A DNA stretch of 64,000 nt from Posidonia oceanica (GCA_037176725.1 JAZBRS010000060.1:52914001-52978000); one strand, 5' to 3'. Counted from the first letter of the stretch, positions 52,127 to 64,000 are shown. A program made the numbers and translations. The notes: generated by a model from the letters alone, not told the origin.

Positions 52127-53811
52127 ATGGCCCAGTGCACCGGTGAGCCCTTGTCTTTTGTTGCGGAGGGGATCTCGACTTCGATCCCTCTGTCTCTCGC
52201 TTTGAATTCTACTGTTCCACTTGTTGCTTAGACCTCCGACCCTCTTGTGCGTGAGGTGCCCTTGTATTCTATCGGGCATTGGCAGACCTTCGCCTCTCCG
52301 GAGTCCGTCATTGAGTCTGTCTCGGTGATTGCCACTCGCGGTCCGGAGACTTTGCTGACTGCTTTCCTGTCTCGGGGCATCGTCACTTCTAACACCCATC
52401 CTGTTACGGCGACTTCTGTGATAGGTTCCCTGCCTTCTGGACAGTTTGTGTCCCTGCTACCTCTGGCTTTCGATCCCTTGTTTGTCCTGCCTTTTGGTCT
52501 TCCCACCGAGGGGACCCCTACCATGCAAGCTCAGCAGCTGATGGCACTTGCACAGAAGTTGCAAGGCATGGTCCTGTCTCTGCACTCTCCTGTGATCTCT
52601 GCTACCCCTGAGGTCCCTTTGTTGTCTGCTCCCATGTTCCAGGCACACCCCACTGCCTCTACCGTCGCCCCAGCTCCTCACTGCTCTGGCGATGGGGGCG
52701 GTATCTCTGCCTCCAACACAGACACCTTTCACCACACAGCATTATACTCTGCCATCTAGTGGCCACCCCCTCGGGTTGGCAGGAACGCAGTACCCACAAA
52801 GCCCACTGCCCGGCACTATGCCAGTGCAGTAGCTGCTGCTCCCGCACTCTGCACCACTCACTGCACAGCATTCTGCCTACCCTTACTTAGTGCTACAGTA
52901 AGTTCTCCTACTAGCATGCATGCCACCACACATAGCACCAATGCATGGGTATGCTGGCCCTCATGCTGCACCACCAGGCGGCGTGATGGTGGACCCAGAG
53001 GAGCACTTAGGTGCGATCCACTCAGCATAAGAGACTCTCGTCCAAGCTGCACCATCATCATCGGCAGCGACCCCAGACGCTGTCCTTACTAGGATGGGAG
53101 ATCTGGAAAGAGCACTACGTCTAGTGTAGGGCGGTGATCGCCAATCCTACCAGTTATGGGACCTCTGTTATTTCCCAGAGGCGGTACTCCCATCGAACTG
53201 CCACATCCCAGATTTCGACAAATACAATGGTAAGAGTTGCCCCATTTCTCATTTGAGAGCCTATTGCGGAGACCTCGCTCAATTGCAAGCTAATGAGAGG
53301 CTATTGATTCGGCTATTCCAAAAAAGTTTGACCGGCCCTTCCCTCAAGTGATTCACTTCACTTGACATGGTAGCAATTAAGACTTGGAACGACCTTTCTC
53401 AGGTGTTCCTGGAATAGTATTCTTTCAACTTGGACCTGATCCCTAAGCGCGAGGATCTGGTCGTCACCTGGCAAAAGCCATAGGAGCCGTTCAGGGAGCA
53501 CGTTGGCCGTTGACATGCCCTCGCCATGCAGGTTCGCGATAGGCCCTCCGACAAGGAGTCTATCGAGATAATCATCCGCGGTGCGCAGCCGACGATTGGG
53601 GCTTTGCTCAGCATACACCCAATCACCACCCTTGCATCCTTGATTCGGGCAGGCACTCGCGTGGAAAGCTCGCTTCGCAGCGGCTACTTTCTCGTGCTCA
53701 CCCCATTCGCCAAGCAAGCCACCACACTAGCCAACCATAACGGCAACAGTAGCAACGACAATAGCAACAACAACGGCAACAACAGCAACCACCTCAAGAG
53801 AAGGGACCCTC
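52127..53811 (+). pseudogene. Element C gag, first part (broken)
   Basis: Starts MAQCTGEPLS. Gag core 53160-53680 (DLCYFPEAVLPSNCHIPDF, LLIRLFQKSLTGP, QVRDRPSDKESIEIIIRGAQP) and a run of Asn codons before LKRRDP. Stops at W or Q positions of the intact homologue include TGA in LK*FTSL and GR*HALA, and TAG in FLE*YSFN and LV*GGD. Ends at E's target-site duplication and continues at 59589. Confidence 0.9.
53807..53811. repeat. Target-site duplication of E, left copy
   Basis: CCCTC, identical to 59589-59593. Confidence 0.92.
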
Positions 53812-54479
53812 TATAGTAATCCCGGTGTTCAGATCGTCCATGCACACTGCCAAAAGCTCACGTGCATCGATAAGAATCAGGTTCACTATTAATGGCTATG
53901 TCCAAGGAGGAAGGCTCAACTCGAAAACACTTAAAGTAGGGAAAAAAGAGAAGAAAAGAAGAAGATAAGACAATTCAGAGTCGCCACCGTGTCTACTATC
54001 GGGAGACAAGGAAAATCGAGGAAATGCGTGAATAATCACGCAAAACCAAGCAAAAGATGCAATGCAAAGCGATGCAAATGATATGACTCATGCCTAGGAT
54101 AAGGGCAATATGGTCATTACAGGCCAAAAGACTGGGCAAGGACTCCTGTTACGTGCAGGGAAGGTGTTAGGCACCCCCGACACGCCCGAGAATCGATCTT
54201 TCTAGGCCTACGCTCGCATACGCAGGGAAATGTAGATTTGAATGCCTAAGTGCCAATGAATGCCTAATTAGATGCTCATAGGTGTGCTCTAAGTGATGGG
54301 ATGCAATGCAAGGGAGTAAACGTGCAGTCTAAGCGCTCAGCAACGCTGTCCGTGTTCCGAACTGGGCAAACCCTAGTCTGTGAGAACTCCAGGCAGTAAG
54401 CATCACTGCCTTATATGCAAATGCAGGCGATAAAATAAAACATCGGAAAAAAACCAAGCAATGCAGGCGACATGCAAGA

Positions 54480-54760
54480 GAAAACAGCATAAAACACGCA
54501 AAACGATGCAAAAGACAAAGCGGCATGCAAAACGGTGCGGAAAACAAAGCGGGCATGCGAAATAGTGTAAGAAACAGAGATCGGCACGCAAAACGGTGCA
54601 AGAAACAAAGTGGGCACGCAAAACGGTGCTAGAAAACAAAGCCAGCATGCAAAACGGTGCAAGAAACAAAGCAAGCACGTAAAACGATGTAAGAAACAAA
54701 GCAAGTACGTAAAACGGTGCGAGAAACAAAGCAGGCACGCAAAACGGTGCCAGATGCAGA
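54480..54760. repeat. ~30-bp tandem repeat in E
   Basis: About nine copies of a unit like 'gcacgcaaaacggtgcaaga' plus 'aacaaagc'. Homologous to 5280-5590. Confidence 0.85.
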
Positions 54761-55183
54761 TACAAAGAGGAAGAGTAAGAGAAGCAAAGGAGAGGCAAGC
54801 GGTGTATGTGTAAGAACAAGCCCCGCTTAAGGGCCACACAATGTAGGTGTGAAGACCTACAAAGGGGAAAGGAAGTAAGTAGGAGGATTACCACTGTTCT
54901 GTGACTGTTTCCCACTAATCCGTCCCATGATGTGTCTCGCACGCTGCCAAAACCTCGCGATGCGATCGGATCATGGAAAAGGGGGAAGAAAGTCGCAATT
55001 AGTAGTGAATCCAAGGGAAACTCCATCCAAAACACTGAGAGTACGCGAAAAGGGGAGACATGGTTGATAGATAGGAAGAGGAGGTCCTAATCTACATGTT
55101 CGAGGAAGCGAGAAGCAAAAACAATGCATGCAATGCAAATGGTGTGCAAACGAAGTACTATGCAGGGGTGCAGAAGGACTTAC

Positions 55184-55204
55184 CTTGGAGATCTGAAGCC
55201 TAAT
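55184..55204 (-). other. Candidate 21-nt micro-exon in E
   Basis: Sense acceptor CACTTCTCAG and donor AAG|GTAAGT, a near-perfect plant donor. Confidence 0.45.
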
Positions 55205-58200
55205 CTGAGAAGTGCTTGGTCTGCATTGAAGTGCGCTCCACCGGGGTTGTCCAGGTAGCTTGATTGAGAAGATCCGGCGATCCGATCAGAAGATATGCAG
55301 ACTTCAAGGTAGAAGGACCAGAACAGGGGAGAAGAATGGATCTAAGTGTAAAGGGAGGTCCTAGGGGTGTGCAAAATAGGTCCTCCCACGTAAATGGGAT
55401 CTAGGAATGCTTAAGTGTGTGCAAGGATGCCAAATGTAGAGATGCATGAGTGCAATGCATGCAAAAATGCAAGAAAAGGACCTAAGAATGACTTTTTAGA
55501 AAACTTAAGGACCTATATGCAAGTTTTGAAAAAGTGGAGGGACCTAAATGTAAGGATTTTGAAAACTTAGGGGTTTATGTGCAAGGTTTTTGAAAACTTG
55601 AGGGTCTGAATGCAATTTAATTAAAATGTAGGGTCTGAAATGCAATTTAATAAGGAAAACATGCATTTAAATGAGTTTTGAAAACATGTGAAGGACTTAC
55701 ATGCAATTTTGAAAATATGCAGGGGTTGAAATGCAATTTTATAAGGAAAAGTATGCATTTAAATGAGTTATGTAATATGTAGAGGACCTATGTGTGATTT
55801 TAAAACATGTAGGGGCTAAAATGTAATTTTATAAGGAAAAAACAAGAAAACAGATGCTGTGGATGCAAATGAAGGACCTATGTGTGATTTTAAGACATGC
55901 AGGGGCTAAAATGCAATTTTATAAGGAAAAATGCAAGGAAAATAATGCTATGCATGTAAATGAAGGACTTATGTGCAAAAATCAAAAAATATGGGATGAA
56001 AATGCAATGCAGTAAGGAAAAGATGAAAATTAAATGATTTAACAACAGATCAGAGGACTAAAAAGTAAATAAAATAAAGATAATGACTGAAATGCAATTT
56101 AATAAGGAAAAAACAGAAGATTAAATGAGTTTATCAATCAGAGGACTAACATGCAAAAATAAAAAGGTGCTGGACTGGAAAATAAAGAATAAAAACTACA
56201 TTTGAACTATTGCAAGACCAGAATGTAAATAAAGAAAATAACCGGACTGGAAATTAAATGGACAAAAACTTAAATGAACTGGAACTGGACTGGAATGTAA
56301 ATAAAATAAATAACTAGGCTAGAATTAAAGAAAAGTAAATAAACTGTAACAATAAAGGACCTATAAGTAATAAAAAAAACATGTAGGGCTTAAACTAAAA
56401 TAAAACTTAAAGAAATACACAGCAGTTGGATAACATGCAATTTAACAGAACTTTAGGTTTTTTTATGCAATTTCATAAGATTTTAATTCAAACTTAAATG
56501 ATTCTCAAACGATGGCAGGACTGGAAAGTAAATAATTAAAAACACAAGCCAGAAATGCAATACATGGTAAAATATGCATGTTAACAGAAATAAAGGAACA
56601 GTAGAAACAGAGGAAAATCAGGCACTGTAGCAAAATGCTACCAGTGCCCGGAGAGGTGCTGAACGGCTGGGAAGCTTCACCGGAGCAGCACGGAGGTCTG
56701 GGTGGCATCAGCGGCTCGGGACGCGGCCTGGAGCAGACCGGAGAGGGCGGCGGAGGTCTGCAGGACTTCTGGAGGTGGAGCAAATGATCGGGGCGACGCC
56801 GGAGGGAACTGGAGGCACATCTACACTCCAGGAGGTCGTGCGGACCTCGGACGATCGTCGGGGCGGCGTTCTGCTGACCGGAGCGGCGAGACAGTCTCTG
56901 AGCTCGCCGGAGAAGAAGGAGAGACGACGACGTTGACTTCGGGCAGGAGGGAGCAGAAAGCTAAACTAATGGGTGGAGAAGCAAGAAGAGAAGAAAATTA
57001 AACTAATAGCGTGGAGCAGTACCTGTCTCGATGTCCGGAGCGCTCCCCCGACATGGGTGGCTTCTACAGATGCCGGCGAGGCTCGTCTAAGCGCTGGAGG
57101 CGTTGTCGGCAGCTCGCGAAGATTGGAATTGGCTTCGTGGAGTCCTCCGGTGCTTCCTGGACGCTCGGGTGCAAGCTTTGAAGGCCGGAGGAAGAAGCGG
57201 CGATTTTGGGTGCAAAGAAGACAGCTGGAGGTGGGGGTGGTGATGTACTACTCTCTGGTTCAAGCGGAGGTCGCCGGTGGGCTTCTGGAAGTCTGGTGAG
57301 GGTGTGGGAATGTTTGAATTGGGTCACGAAGGTCTGAGGTGGAAGATTGCTGGTGGAGGGATTTTTGGTCAGAAGGTGGTGTAGCTGTTTGTGGTGGAGG
57401 ACCCTGGCTGTGGGGAGAGCTGGAGGTGGAGCTCGGGGGGTTTAGGAAGGTAGTGTTCTGGTGATTTGCTGGGAGAAGTTTGGGGTGGTTTCGGGCTCAG
57501 AAGAGTTGGCAATTCTGGAGTGGAGGGAGTTGGGTTGTTGCTGTGGATTCAGGTGGTGTTGGGGTGATTCTGGGTTGGTTTGGTCGTGGAAAGGAGGGCT
57601 GTGAAGGTCTGGAAAATGGTGGAGTTTGGAGGATGAAATTTGAGTGGATTGGAGGGCTGTGAAGGTATGGATTGCAGGGGAAGAGGAGGAGGAGATCTGC
57701 TGAATTCAGAGGAGGAGAAAGGAGGGGAATTCAAGTGGATTCACACTCTCTGGGTGCTTTTTCTCTTAGGGTGACAAAGGTGGTTGAGGAGCGGCTAAGG
57801 AGTTGGTTTTATCAGGGCTGGAACTGGAGTTACGCGGGCTGGGATTTTGAAATCCCATCGGCACCGAAACTGCAGCTGAAAGGAGAGAGGCGGTCGGCGA
57901 GGTGATGGACAATAAATGCCCCCCAGAGTAGCTGTTGAGAGAGCTAAGAGTGGAGGCGAGCTGTTGCTGATCTGATCGAGAGGGAAGGTTTGAGTTTCAA
58001 ACGGGGGGAGACTGTGCAGCTCGTGGGAAGAAATCTGAAGAAGAAGAAGGAAGAGGAAGAAGGAGGGAAGGAGGAGGAAGGGTGTTGGTGGGTTGGGCTC
58101 GTGCACGTGGGAGAAAAGAAAGAAAGAAAAAAAGAAAAGAAGGAGAGGAGGGGAGAAGGCAGCGGTGGAGTGGGCCGGACCGGGCCAGAGAAGGAAAAGA

Positions 58201-59588
58201 AGAAAATAAGAAAGAAAGGAAGGAGAAAGAAATGAAGAAAAGGTAAGGAAGAAAAAAGAAGAAAAATTAAAATGAAATAGAAAGAAGATTTGAAAATATT
58301 TTTGAAGTAGTTGTTTTTAAGTTAGGATTTTTTAATTAGGTTTTTTTTAAAAGATTGTTTTTTAATTAGTCAATTAGAGTTGAGAGGGACTTTAGTTTTT
58401 GTTTTAAGTTTTTATGTTTTTTCTTAAGTTTTCCTTTAAATTGTTTAATTTTTATTTTAAATGTTTGTTAAGCCTTTTAGTTGTTTTTAAGTTATGTTTT
58501 CCTTGTTAAGCCCTTTTTCCTTTTTTCTTTTTAATTAAGTTTTTAGGTTGTTTTAAAATTTTCTAATTGTTTCTTTTGGATTTGTTAAGTTAAGTTTTTT
58601 TTCTTAATTACTTGTCTTAGTATTTTTAATTGTTTTTTAGGATTTGTTTTTTATTATTTTTAATGGAGTTTTTTACTTTTGCTTTGTTTTGATTATATTT
58701 TGGTTTTGTTGTTTTTTAATTGCATTTTCTTTTTATTTGTTTTGTATTTTTTAGATTGCATTCATGGTTTCCTTTTTTTAGTTGGATTTAGTTAGGTTTT
58801 TGTTTTTAATTGTTTGTTTAAGTTTTTAACTATTTCTTTTTAGGATTTTGATTTGTTTTTTCCTTGTTTTAAAGTTTTTAAAGGTTTTTTAAAGATTTAG
58901 TGGAAGGAAGGAAAGGAAAAAGAAAAGGAAGAAGAAAAGGAAGAAATGGAGAAGGAAAGAAGAAAGAGAGGAGTGGAAGGAAAATAAATATTAGAAAATC
59001 AAGGAATAAGCTAAAAATAAAATAAAAATATGAATAAAATACAGAAGAGATAGATGCACAAGGTGGGCCCATAGCCAAGCAAGAAAAAGAGAGAGAAGGG
59101 AGTGAAAAGAAGGAGAATAAGAAGGAGAGACAGAGGAGAGAGAAAAGAATAATTTAGGAGAGAGAAAAGGATAATTTGGATAAATGAAGGGGTTAAAGGT
59201 GTAGGAATGAGTTGAAATTTGGTGAGTGTGTGGCCTAGATTCTCTAGTGTTGGACCTAGGGTTTGGATTTTGGTTTTGGAAGGTTTTGGAGGGGTTTTGA
59301 GATGTAGAAAAAGGGTAGTTTTACCTAGGTTTTCTAGGGTTTTTTGGGAGTGGTTTCGGTTTGAAATTTTTAAGGGTTTTTGGTTAGTTTGCTAAGTTAG
59401 GAAGGGTGAGTTTTCCTATGGTTTTTGGATAGTTTTTGAGCTTGGGAAATGGGTGTGATTCTAGGTTAGGTTTGGGCTTGATTTGAAGAGATGGTTGAAA
59501 AGAAAAGTGTAGGTTTGGACCTAGATTTGGATCCAGAAGCCACCAGAGGATTCCAATTGATTCAGCCTGTCAAAATGGGGTGTCAACA

Positions 59589-59593
59589 CCCTC
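59589..59593. repeat. Target-site duplication of E, right copy
   Basis: CCCTC; matches 53807-53811. Confidence 0.92.
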
Positions 59594-61200
59594 CAAAGAC
59601 TGTCATCGCTTACATTGGATCCCCTGCCGTGCCCGTCAACGTGGTGGCTCAGCCTGGTCTAAATCAGGTAGTATACGCACCAGCATGTGGAGCACCACCC
59701 ACACCACAAATCACAACCACCGCCCAACTAGTCTATCTCGCCGCACCGGTTCGGCAAGGACAATGCCCAGGACATAGATGCCCTTGTCGTGCTGAGCGTG
59801 ATTTCACTCCTCTTGTAGAACCGTTGAGTGCCGTCTTGCCCAAGGTCATGTCGCTCCTTTGGCTTCCCGAACTTCGCCCACTGCCGAACCTGCTTCCGCA
59901 TTGGTTCCAAGCGAACTTATAGTGCAATTTCCATCGGGCCATGGGGCACTCGACAGACAATTGCTTCTCTCTCAGGGATGCCATCCAGGACCTGATTGAT
60001 TGAAAGGTCATCGTCATCAACACATAGGAGGCAGCCTCCACTTTTGCACCTCAACCAGCACCTACATCTGCATCAGCTCCAGCGCCCCCTCACCCTAGCA
60101 TTGGCCACCCATTTGCCTGCTAGCTAGGCCCCAGCCAGAGCCTACACAGCCTTCCCCGCAGCATCCCCAATCCACCAATCCACCACCCAACACACCAGGA
60201 ACTCCACTGGAGCTTGCGGCTCATGTCCCCTTGGTCGTTAATTGGACCAAGGACACCCACCACGTACCATATGACTATGCCATAGAGATGTCTGTGGAAA
60301 TCACTCGATCGGGGAGGGTTTATAAGCCTACAACATCGGTGTCCAAGCCTAGCTACCCAGAACAAACCCCACTACCTGCAAGCCAACCTCCCGGTCCCAC
60401 CGTAGAAGAGCCTTCCACCAGAGCCATCTCTTCCACCACCAAAAAGGACCAGCCCATTGCTAACATCACTGCCCAGCTCAAGAAAGTCAAAGCCAACATC
60501 TCCATTTGGGACCTGATCCACACATCCTCAGAACACCGAGAGACCTTCTTCCGTGTGTTCCAAGTAGCCCATATTTCCCAGAGCATTGAGCCAGCCATCC
60601 TTGAGAGCATGGTGGGCATAATTGCGGCCCTCACGTCATCTCCTTCTCGAGTGACGAGCTACCTCTAGTAGGGGTTAACCATAATCAACCCCTCTTCATC
60701 ACAGTGCAATTAAGAATTTCTGCATCTTTTTGACGCTGGTTGATAACAGAGCAGGCCTTAATGTCTACCCCTTGCGCACAGCAATCAGGCTCGGATTCAA
60801 GGCCGAGGATATCACACCGGCCACCAAAGGGATGACGGCATTCGACAACATGCACCACGATGCCCTAGGGATTCTGGTTATCCCCCTCTCTATTAGCCTA
60901 GTTGTATTCGATGTGGAGTTCTACTTCGTCGATTTGGAACCGTCCTTCAACCTCCTGCTTGGGTGCCCTTGCTTGCACATACATCAAGTGATCCTCTCGA
61001 CCTTACACCACATGATTAAGTTCCGTTGGGACAACGACATTGTCGTTGTCATGGCAAAGAACTTCGACAAAGAGCGGGTCGAGGCGGTCTCCTCTGTGTC
61101 GCTGCAGACTGTCTAATTTGACTCTAAGCCTTCTGATACCTAGTACCGTTTTAACCGGTTTGAACCGGTTAACTTCATCCCCGATCTCGAGCGTGCCAGC
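59589..61200 (+). pseudogene. Element C gag end and protease (broken)
   Basis: Resumes with KTVIAYIGSPAVP. The nucleocapsid region has a stop just before CNFHRAMGHSTDNC (about 59929), then a Pro-rich linker. At 60231-60660 the stretch VVNWTKDTHHVPYDYAIEM matches A and B. Protease 60730-61115 has LVDNRAGLNV, in which the Gly after Asp-Asn is changed to Arg, so the active site is dead. Ends in DLERA at the start of F. Confidence 0.9.
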
Positions 61201-61479
61201 TGTTGACACCCTATTTTGACAGGTTGAATTAGTGGATCTCTCTCTAGTGGCTTCAAAATCCTGAATCTTCTTTTTCAAACCCATTTCAAACCTAAACCCT
61301 AAATCCTTCAAAAACCCTAGGTCAAACCCTAGAAACGCTAGGTCACACACTCACACAAAACCCCTCCATTCAAGTCATTATCCTTCTTATCTCTCCTCAT
61401 TATCCTTTTCTCTCTCCTCATTATCCTCCTTCTTCAAACCCATCATCAGCCTCCATTCAACACTCCTTAAAACAATTAA

Positions 61480-62130
61480 AGAGAAAAATCCAACCAGAGA
61501 AATAAATCAAACGCTTAAAAAACAATTCAAAAGAAAATCTAATTTAAAAACAAATCCCAAGACTTAAAAAACAATTAAAGCAAATTTCAAAACTTAAAAC
61601 AATCAAAAAGCAAATCAAAACACTTAAAAAACAATTTAAAAAGAAAATCCAAACTAAAACCATTTAAAAAACTTAAAAACAAATTAAAAACAAGTTAAAC
61701 AAACTTAAAAAACAATTAGAACAATTTAAAGGACTTAAAATCAAATTAAAACAAACTAAAAGACTTAAAAATAATTTAAAACAGTTAAAACAATTTAAAA
61801 ACAAATCAAAACAATTTAAAAAACTTAAAAACAATTAAAAACAAAATTCAAAACTTAAAACAATAAAAAACAAATTAAAACACTTAAAGAAACAATTAAA
61901 AAGAAAAATCTAATCAAAAAACCAATCAAAACACTTAAAAAACAATTTAAAAGAAAAATCCAAGTTAAAACAATTTAAAAACTTGAAAACAAATTAAAAC
62001 AAGTTAAACAAACTTAAAAACAATTAAAACAAATTTAAAAACAATAAAAACAAGTCAAAAACCATTCAAAAATCCAATTAAAACAATTAAAAACTTAATT
62101 CAAAAGAAAAACAAACTTCTAAAAAAAATC
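61480..62130 (+). other. Phased A-tract region in F U3
   Basis: About 650 bp of AAAA/AAAAA runs separated by short 'caatt', 'cttaa' or 'caaat' steps, roughly every 9-12 bp. Counterpart of the T-rich tracts in B and E. Confidence 0.75.
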
Positions 62131-62224
62131 AAAACCCAAACTCACCTCTTTTTTCCCTTCTTTCTTCTTCAATTATCTTGTTCTTTCTTCTTCTCTCTCT
62201 TCTTTATCCTCTTTCTCTTTCCTC

Positions 62225-62260
62225 CTTTCTTTCCTTCTTTCTTTCTTTCTTTCCTTTCGT
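62225..62260. repeat. (TTTC)n microsatellite in F
   Basis: Run of TTTC/TTCC tetramers, matching the GAAA runs at 9069 and 31272. Confidence 0.85.
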
Positions 62261-64000
62261 TTTTCTTTTTCTTTCCCTATTCTTTCAGCCTAGCCCACTC
62301 TCCTTCCTCCTCTTCTTTTTCTTTTTTCTTTTTCACTGTGTAGCCGGCCCAACCCATTTCCCCTTCTTCTTCTTCCTCTTCCTCCTCCTCACACAACGCT
62401 AATGACAACACCTCCTTCCCATGTGATTCTCCTCCAGATTCAAACCTCCCTGACACTAGCAACTTCCCGGCCATCCTCCTGACAGCCTCCATCACCCACG
62501 ACATCCATGCCACCATACCTTGTGCCCACGACCAAGACCATGATCAAGCCACACACACACACAGCCGGCAGACCCAATCCAAAAAAACTAGAGGAAGAAC
62601 GAGAGACAAACACCCAGAGGCACCCAAAAACAAAACACACTCAAACACCTAGAACTTCCTTCCTCCTTGTGGCCTCCAGAGTCCAAAAATCACACCCAAA
62701 AACACCCAGAAACCACAGCAAACACCCACGTCCTCCTCCCTTACACACAGAGAGCCTCCCACCTAAGAATTCTCACCCCACACGCATCAGAAGCCTCCCA
62801 AACTCCCCCAGCCAACTCACCAGACAACTACCATCACAAGCCAACACTCATCTCACCCTCACACACCCTATAGCCCACAGACTCCATTACAAACACCTGC
62901 ACGTCTCCCTCTGCCCGAAACTCCAAAAATTCACACCGCAATCCCCAGGCCGTTCCAACCCAATTGAACCCCTCCACCACACTCACCAGACCTCCACCTA
63001 GCCGCTGGAGCCTCCACCTTGGCCTGGAGAGCCACAGAGCGCCGAGACGACCTCAGCACCACAGGCAGCACCCACCAACATCCAAATCTTCCCCCGAGCA
63101 GCCAAAGCCTCTTCTGGCTTGTCCCCGAGCTTCGGAGGAACTCCAGCAGCCCCTCCACACCGCCGCGCGCCGCCAAGGACGCCCGTAGCGCCATTGCAAC
63201 TGCCGCCGGCCACACTGCATCCCACCGAGGTCGGTGGACTCCTCCGTCCACCCTCACAGGTAATGGGCGCCATTTTCGAACTCCTCATATGCCATTTATG
63301 CTTCCCAGTTGGTTTGTTTTGGATTTTGGTCCGTCTGTCGCGATTTGAGCCTCGTTGGAGCTCTCTTCTTCCCCAGCAATGACCGCTACTACCACCGCTC
63401 GTCGCACGCACCGGACCACCACGCCGCCTCCAGGCTGCCTTCGGATCATCTTCGGAACTCCAGCAGTCCCTCTGCACCGTCACACGCCGCCAGCCGCCCG
63501 CTGGAGCCACCACACCTCAGCTTCCTTCTTTGGCACAGTAGCTACTGTCATGTGGGAAGAAGCCACTGTTCATTTATTTTTCGTTTTTTAAAAGTTTAGT
63601 ATGGTTTAGAGCATGCATTGAATTAAATTCCGTTAGTTTATTTTTATTACATTCAGGTCCAGTTCTAGTTTAAATTTCATTTAATGTCTGAATAAAACTA
63701 TATTGCATTGCTTTTAATTTCTGTCATTTCTTTTTATTACATTTCAGTCCTGCTGTAGTTCAAAAGTATTTGATATCATTTGTTTTTAGTCCAGTAGCTT
63801 ATTTTATTTACTTTCAAGTCCTGCAGTTGATTAAAGTCATTTAAATGTCTTTTTTTATCTTATTACATTACATTTAACTCCAGCAATTTATTTTATTTAC
63901 ACTTGAGTCTTCTGTTGATACATAGAAATCATTTAATCTGCATTTTATCATATCATATTGCATTTAGGCCCTCTGTTTAGTTTTATTTGCACTTTAGTCC

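Larger units (their letters stand above)
53812..59588 (-). repeat. Element E: B-type solo LTR (5,777 bp)
   Basis: Full-length LTR in minus orientation, sense TGTTGACACCCC at 59588 and a mutated end at 53812 (TATAGTAATCCC on plus for TGTAGCGATCCC). Flanked by perfect CCCTC repeats, with Gag reading straight across, so it arose by recombination between the two LTRs of a full element. Contains donor-like GACAG|GTACTG at 57022, the micro-exon-like block 55184-55204, the 22-bp hairpin 54157-54178 (one base changed), a 30-bp tandem repeat 54480-54760 and the T-rich U3 58260-58880. Clearly diverged from B. Confidence 0.95.
48727..61200 (+). mobile_element. Element C: decayed plus-strand Tat/Ogre-like element, 3' part absent
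   Basis: 5' LTR 48727-51023, primer site 51025-51042, leader, gag from 52127 and protease to 61200. It is split by solo LTR E and ended by the F LTR, so RT to the 3' LTR would lie beyond the window. Same family as A by LTR start (TGTAGACACCC), leader and Gag sequence. No intact ORF. Confidence 0.88.
61201..64000 (+). repeat. Element F: 5' part of a B-type LTR (plus strand, leaves the window)
   Basis: Starts TGTTGACACCCTATTTTGACAGG inside C's protease-RT spacer, 5' flank CCAGC. Shows the same order as B in sense: A-rich U3 (61480-62120), TTTC repeat, GC-rich stretch, donor-like CACAG|GTAATG at 63260, then the 'GCATTTAGGTCC'-type repeat zone. Whether it belongs to a full element or a solo LTR cannot be seen. 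Confidence 0.88.

Overview
This window is intergenic DNA from a seed-plant nuclear genome, almost certainly an angiosperm with abundant retrotransposons. I found no host gene. Nearly every base belongs to LTR retrotransposons, most of them Ty3/gypsy elements of the Tat/Ogre type. The evidence is a long gag-protease-RT-RNaseH-integrase polyprotein with a second RNase H domain, primer-binding sites that start TGGCGACTC, and very long LTRs beginning TGTTGACACCC or TGTAGACACCC. The species cannot be named from the sequence alone.

Layout. Element A (minus strand) runs from its 5' LTR at 38818-41466 leftward past base 1; it is old and broken. Element B (minus strand, 4652-32833, 28,182 bp) sits inside A. 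It has two ~6.0 kb LTRs, a perfect GCTGG target-site duplication, an intact 2,918-aa polyprotein, an intact second ORF of about 400 aa with a DUF7745/plant-mobile-like sequence, and about 2.6 kb of tandem repeats between that ORF and the 3' LTR. To the right of A lie: a fragment of a B-type LTR on the plus strand (41467-42982); a pair of shorter minus-strand LTRs flanking a LINE ORF1-like fragment (element D, 42983-47880); about 0.85 kb of unidentified DNA; and plus-strand element C (48727-61200, same family as A, decayed). C has been hit twice: by a B-type solo LTR (element E, 53812-59588, perfect CCCTC duplication) and by a plus-strand B-type LTR (F) that starts at 61201 and leaves the window.

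Relative ages from nesting: the plus-strand LTR fragment predates A, A predates B, and C predates E and F. My hand comparison of the two B LTRs found about 54 substitutions plus two indels in about 5.97 kb (about 0.9%), so B is the youngest datable insertion and may still be competent.

How B should work: transcription starts from a TATA box about 1.9 kb into the 5' LTR (minus strand), leaving a ~4 kb R-U5 and a long leader. The leader and the LTR carry conserved splice-like sites, including a 21-nt micro-exon-like segment in the LTR and a ~105-115 bp candidate intron just before gag. The RNA would be primed at the tRNA-type site at 26849-26866. One ORF encodes capsid, protease, reverse transcriptase, two RNase H domains and integrase. 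The downstream ORF occupies the place of the env-like accessory ORFs of other Tat/Athila elements. The most unusual structure is the repeat-rich 3' region: hundreds of bases of stem-loop modules whose stem arms change together (GATA/TATC, GACA/TGTC, GGTA/TACC, GGCA/TGCC).
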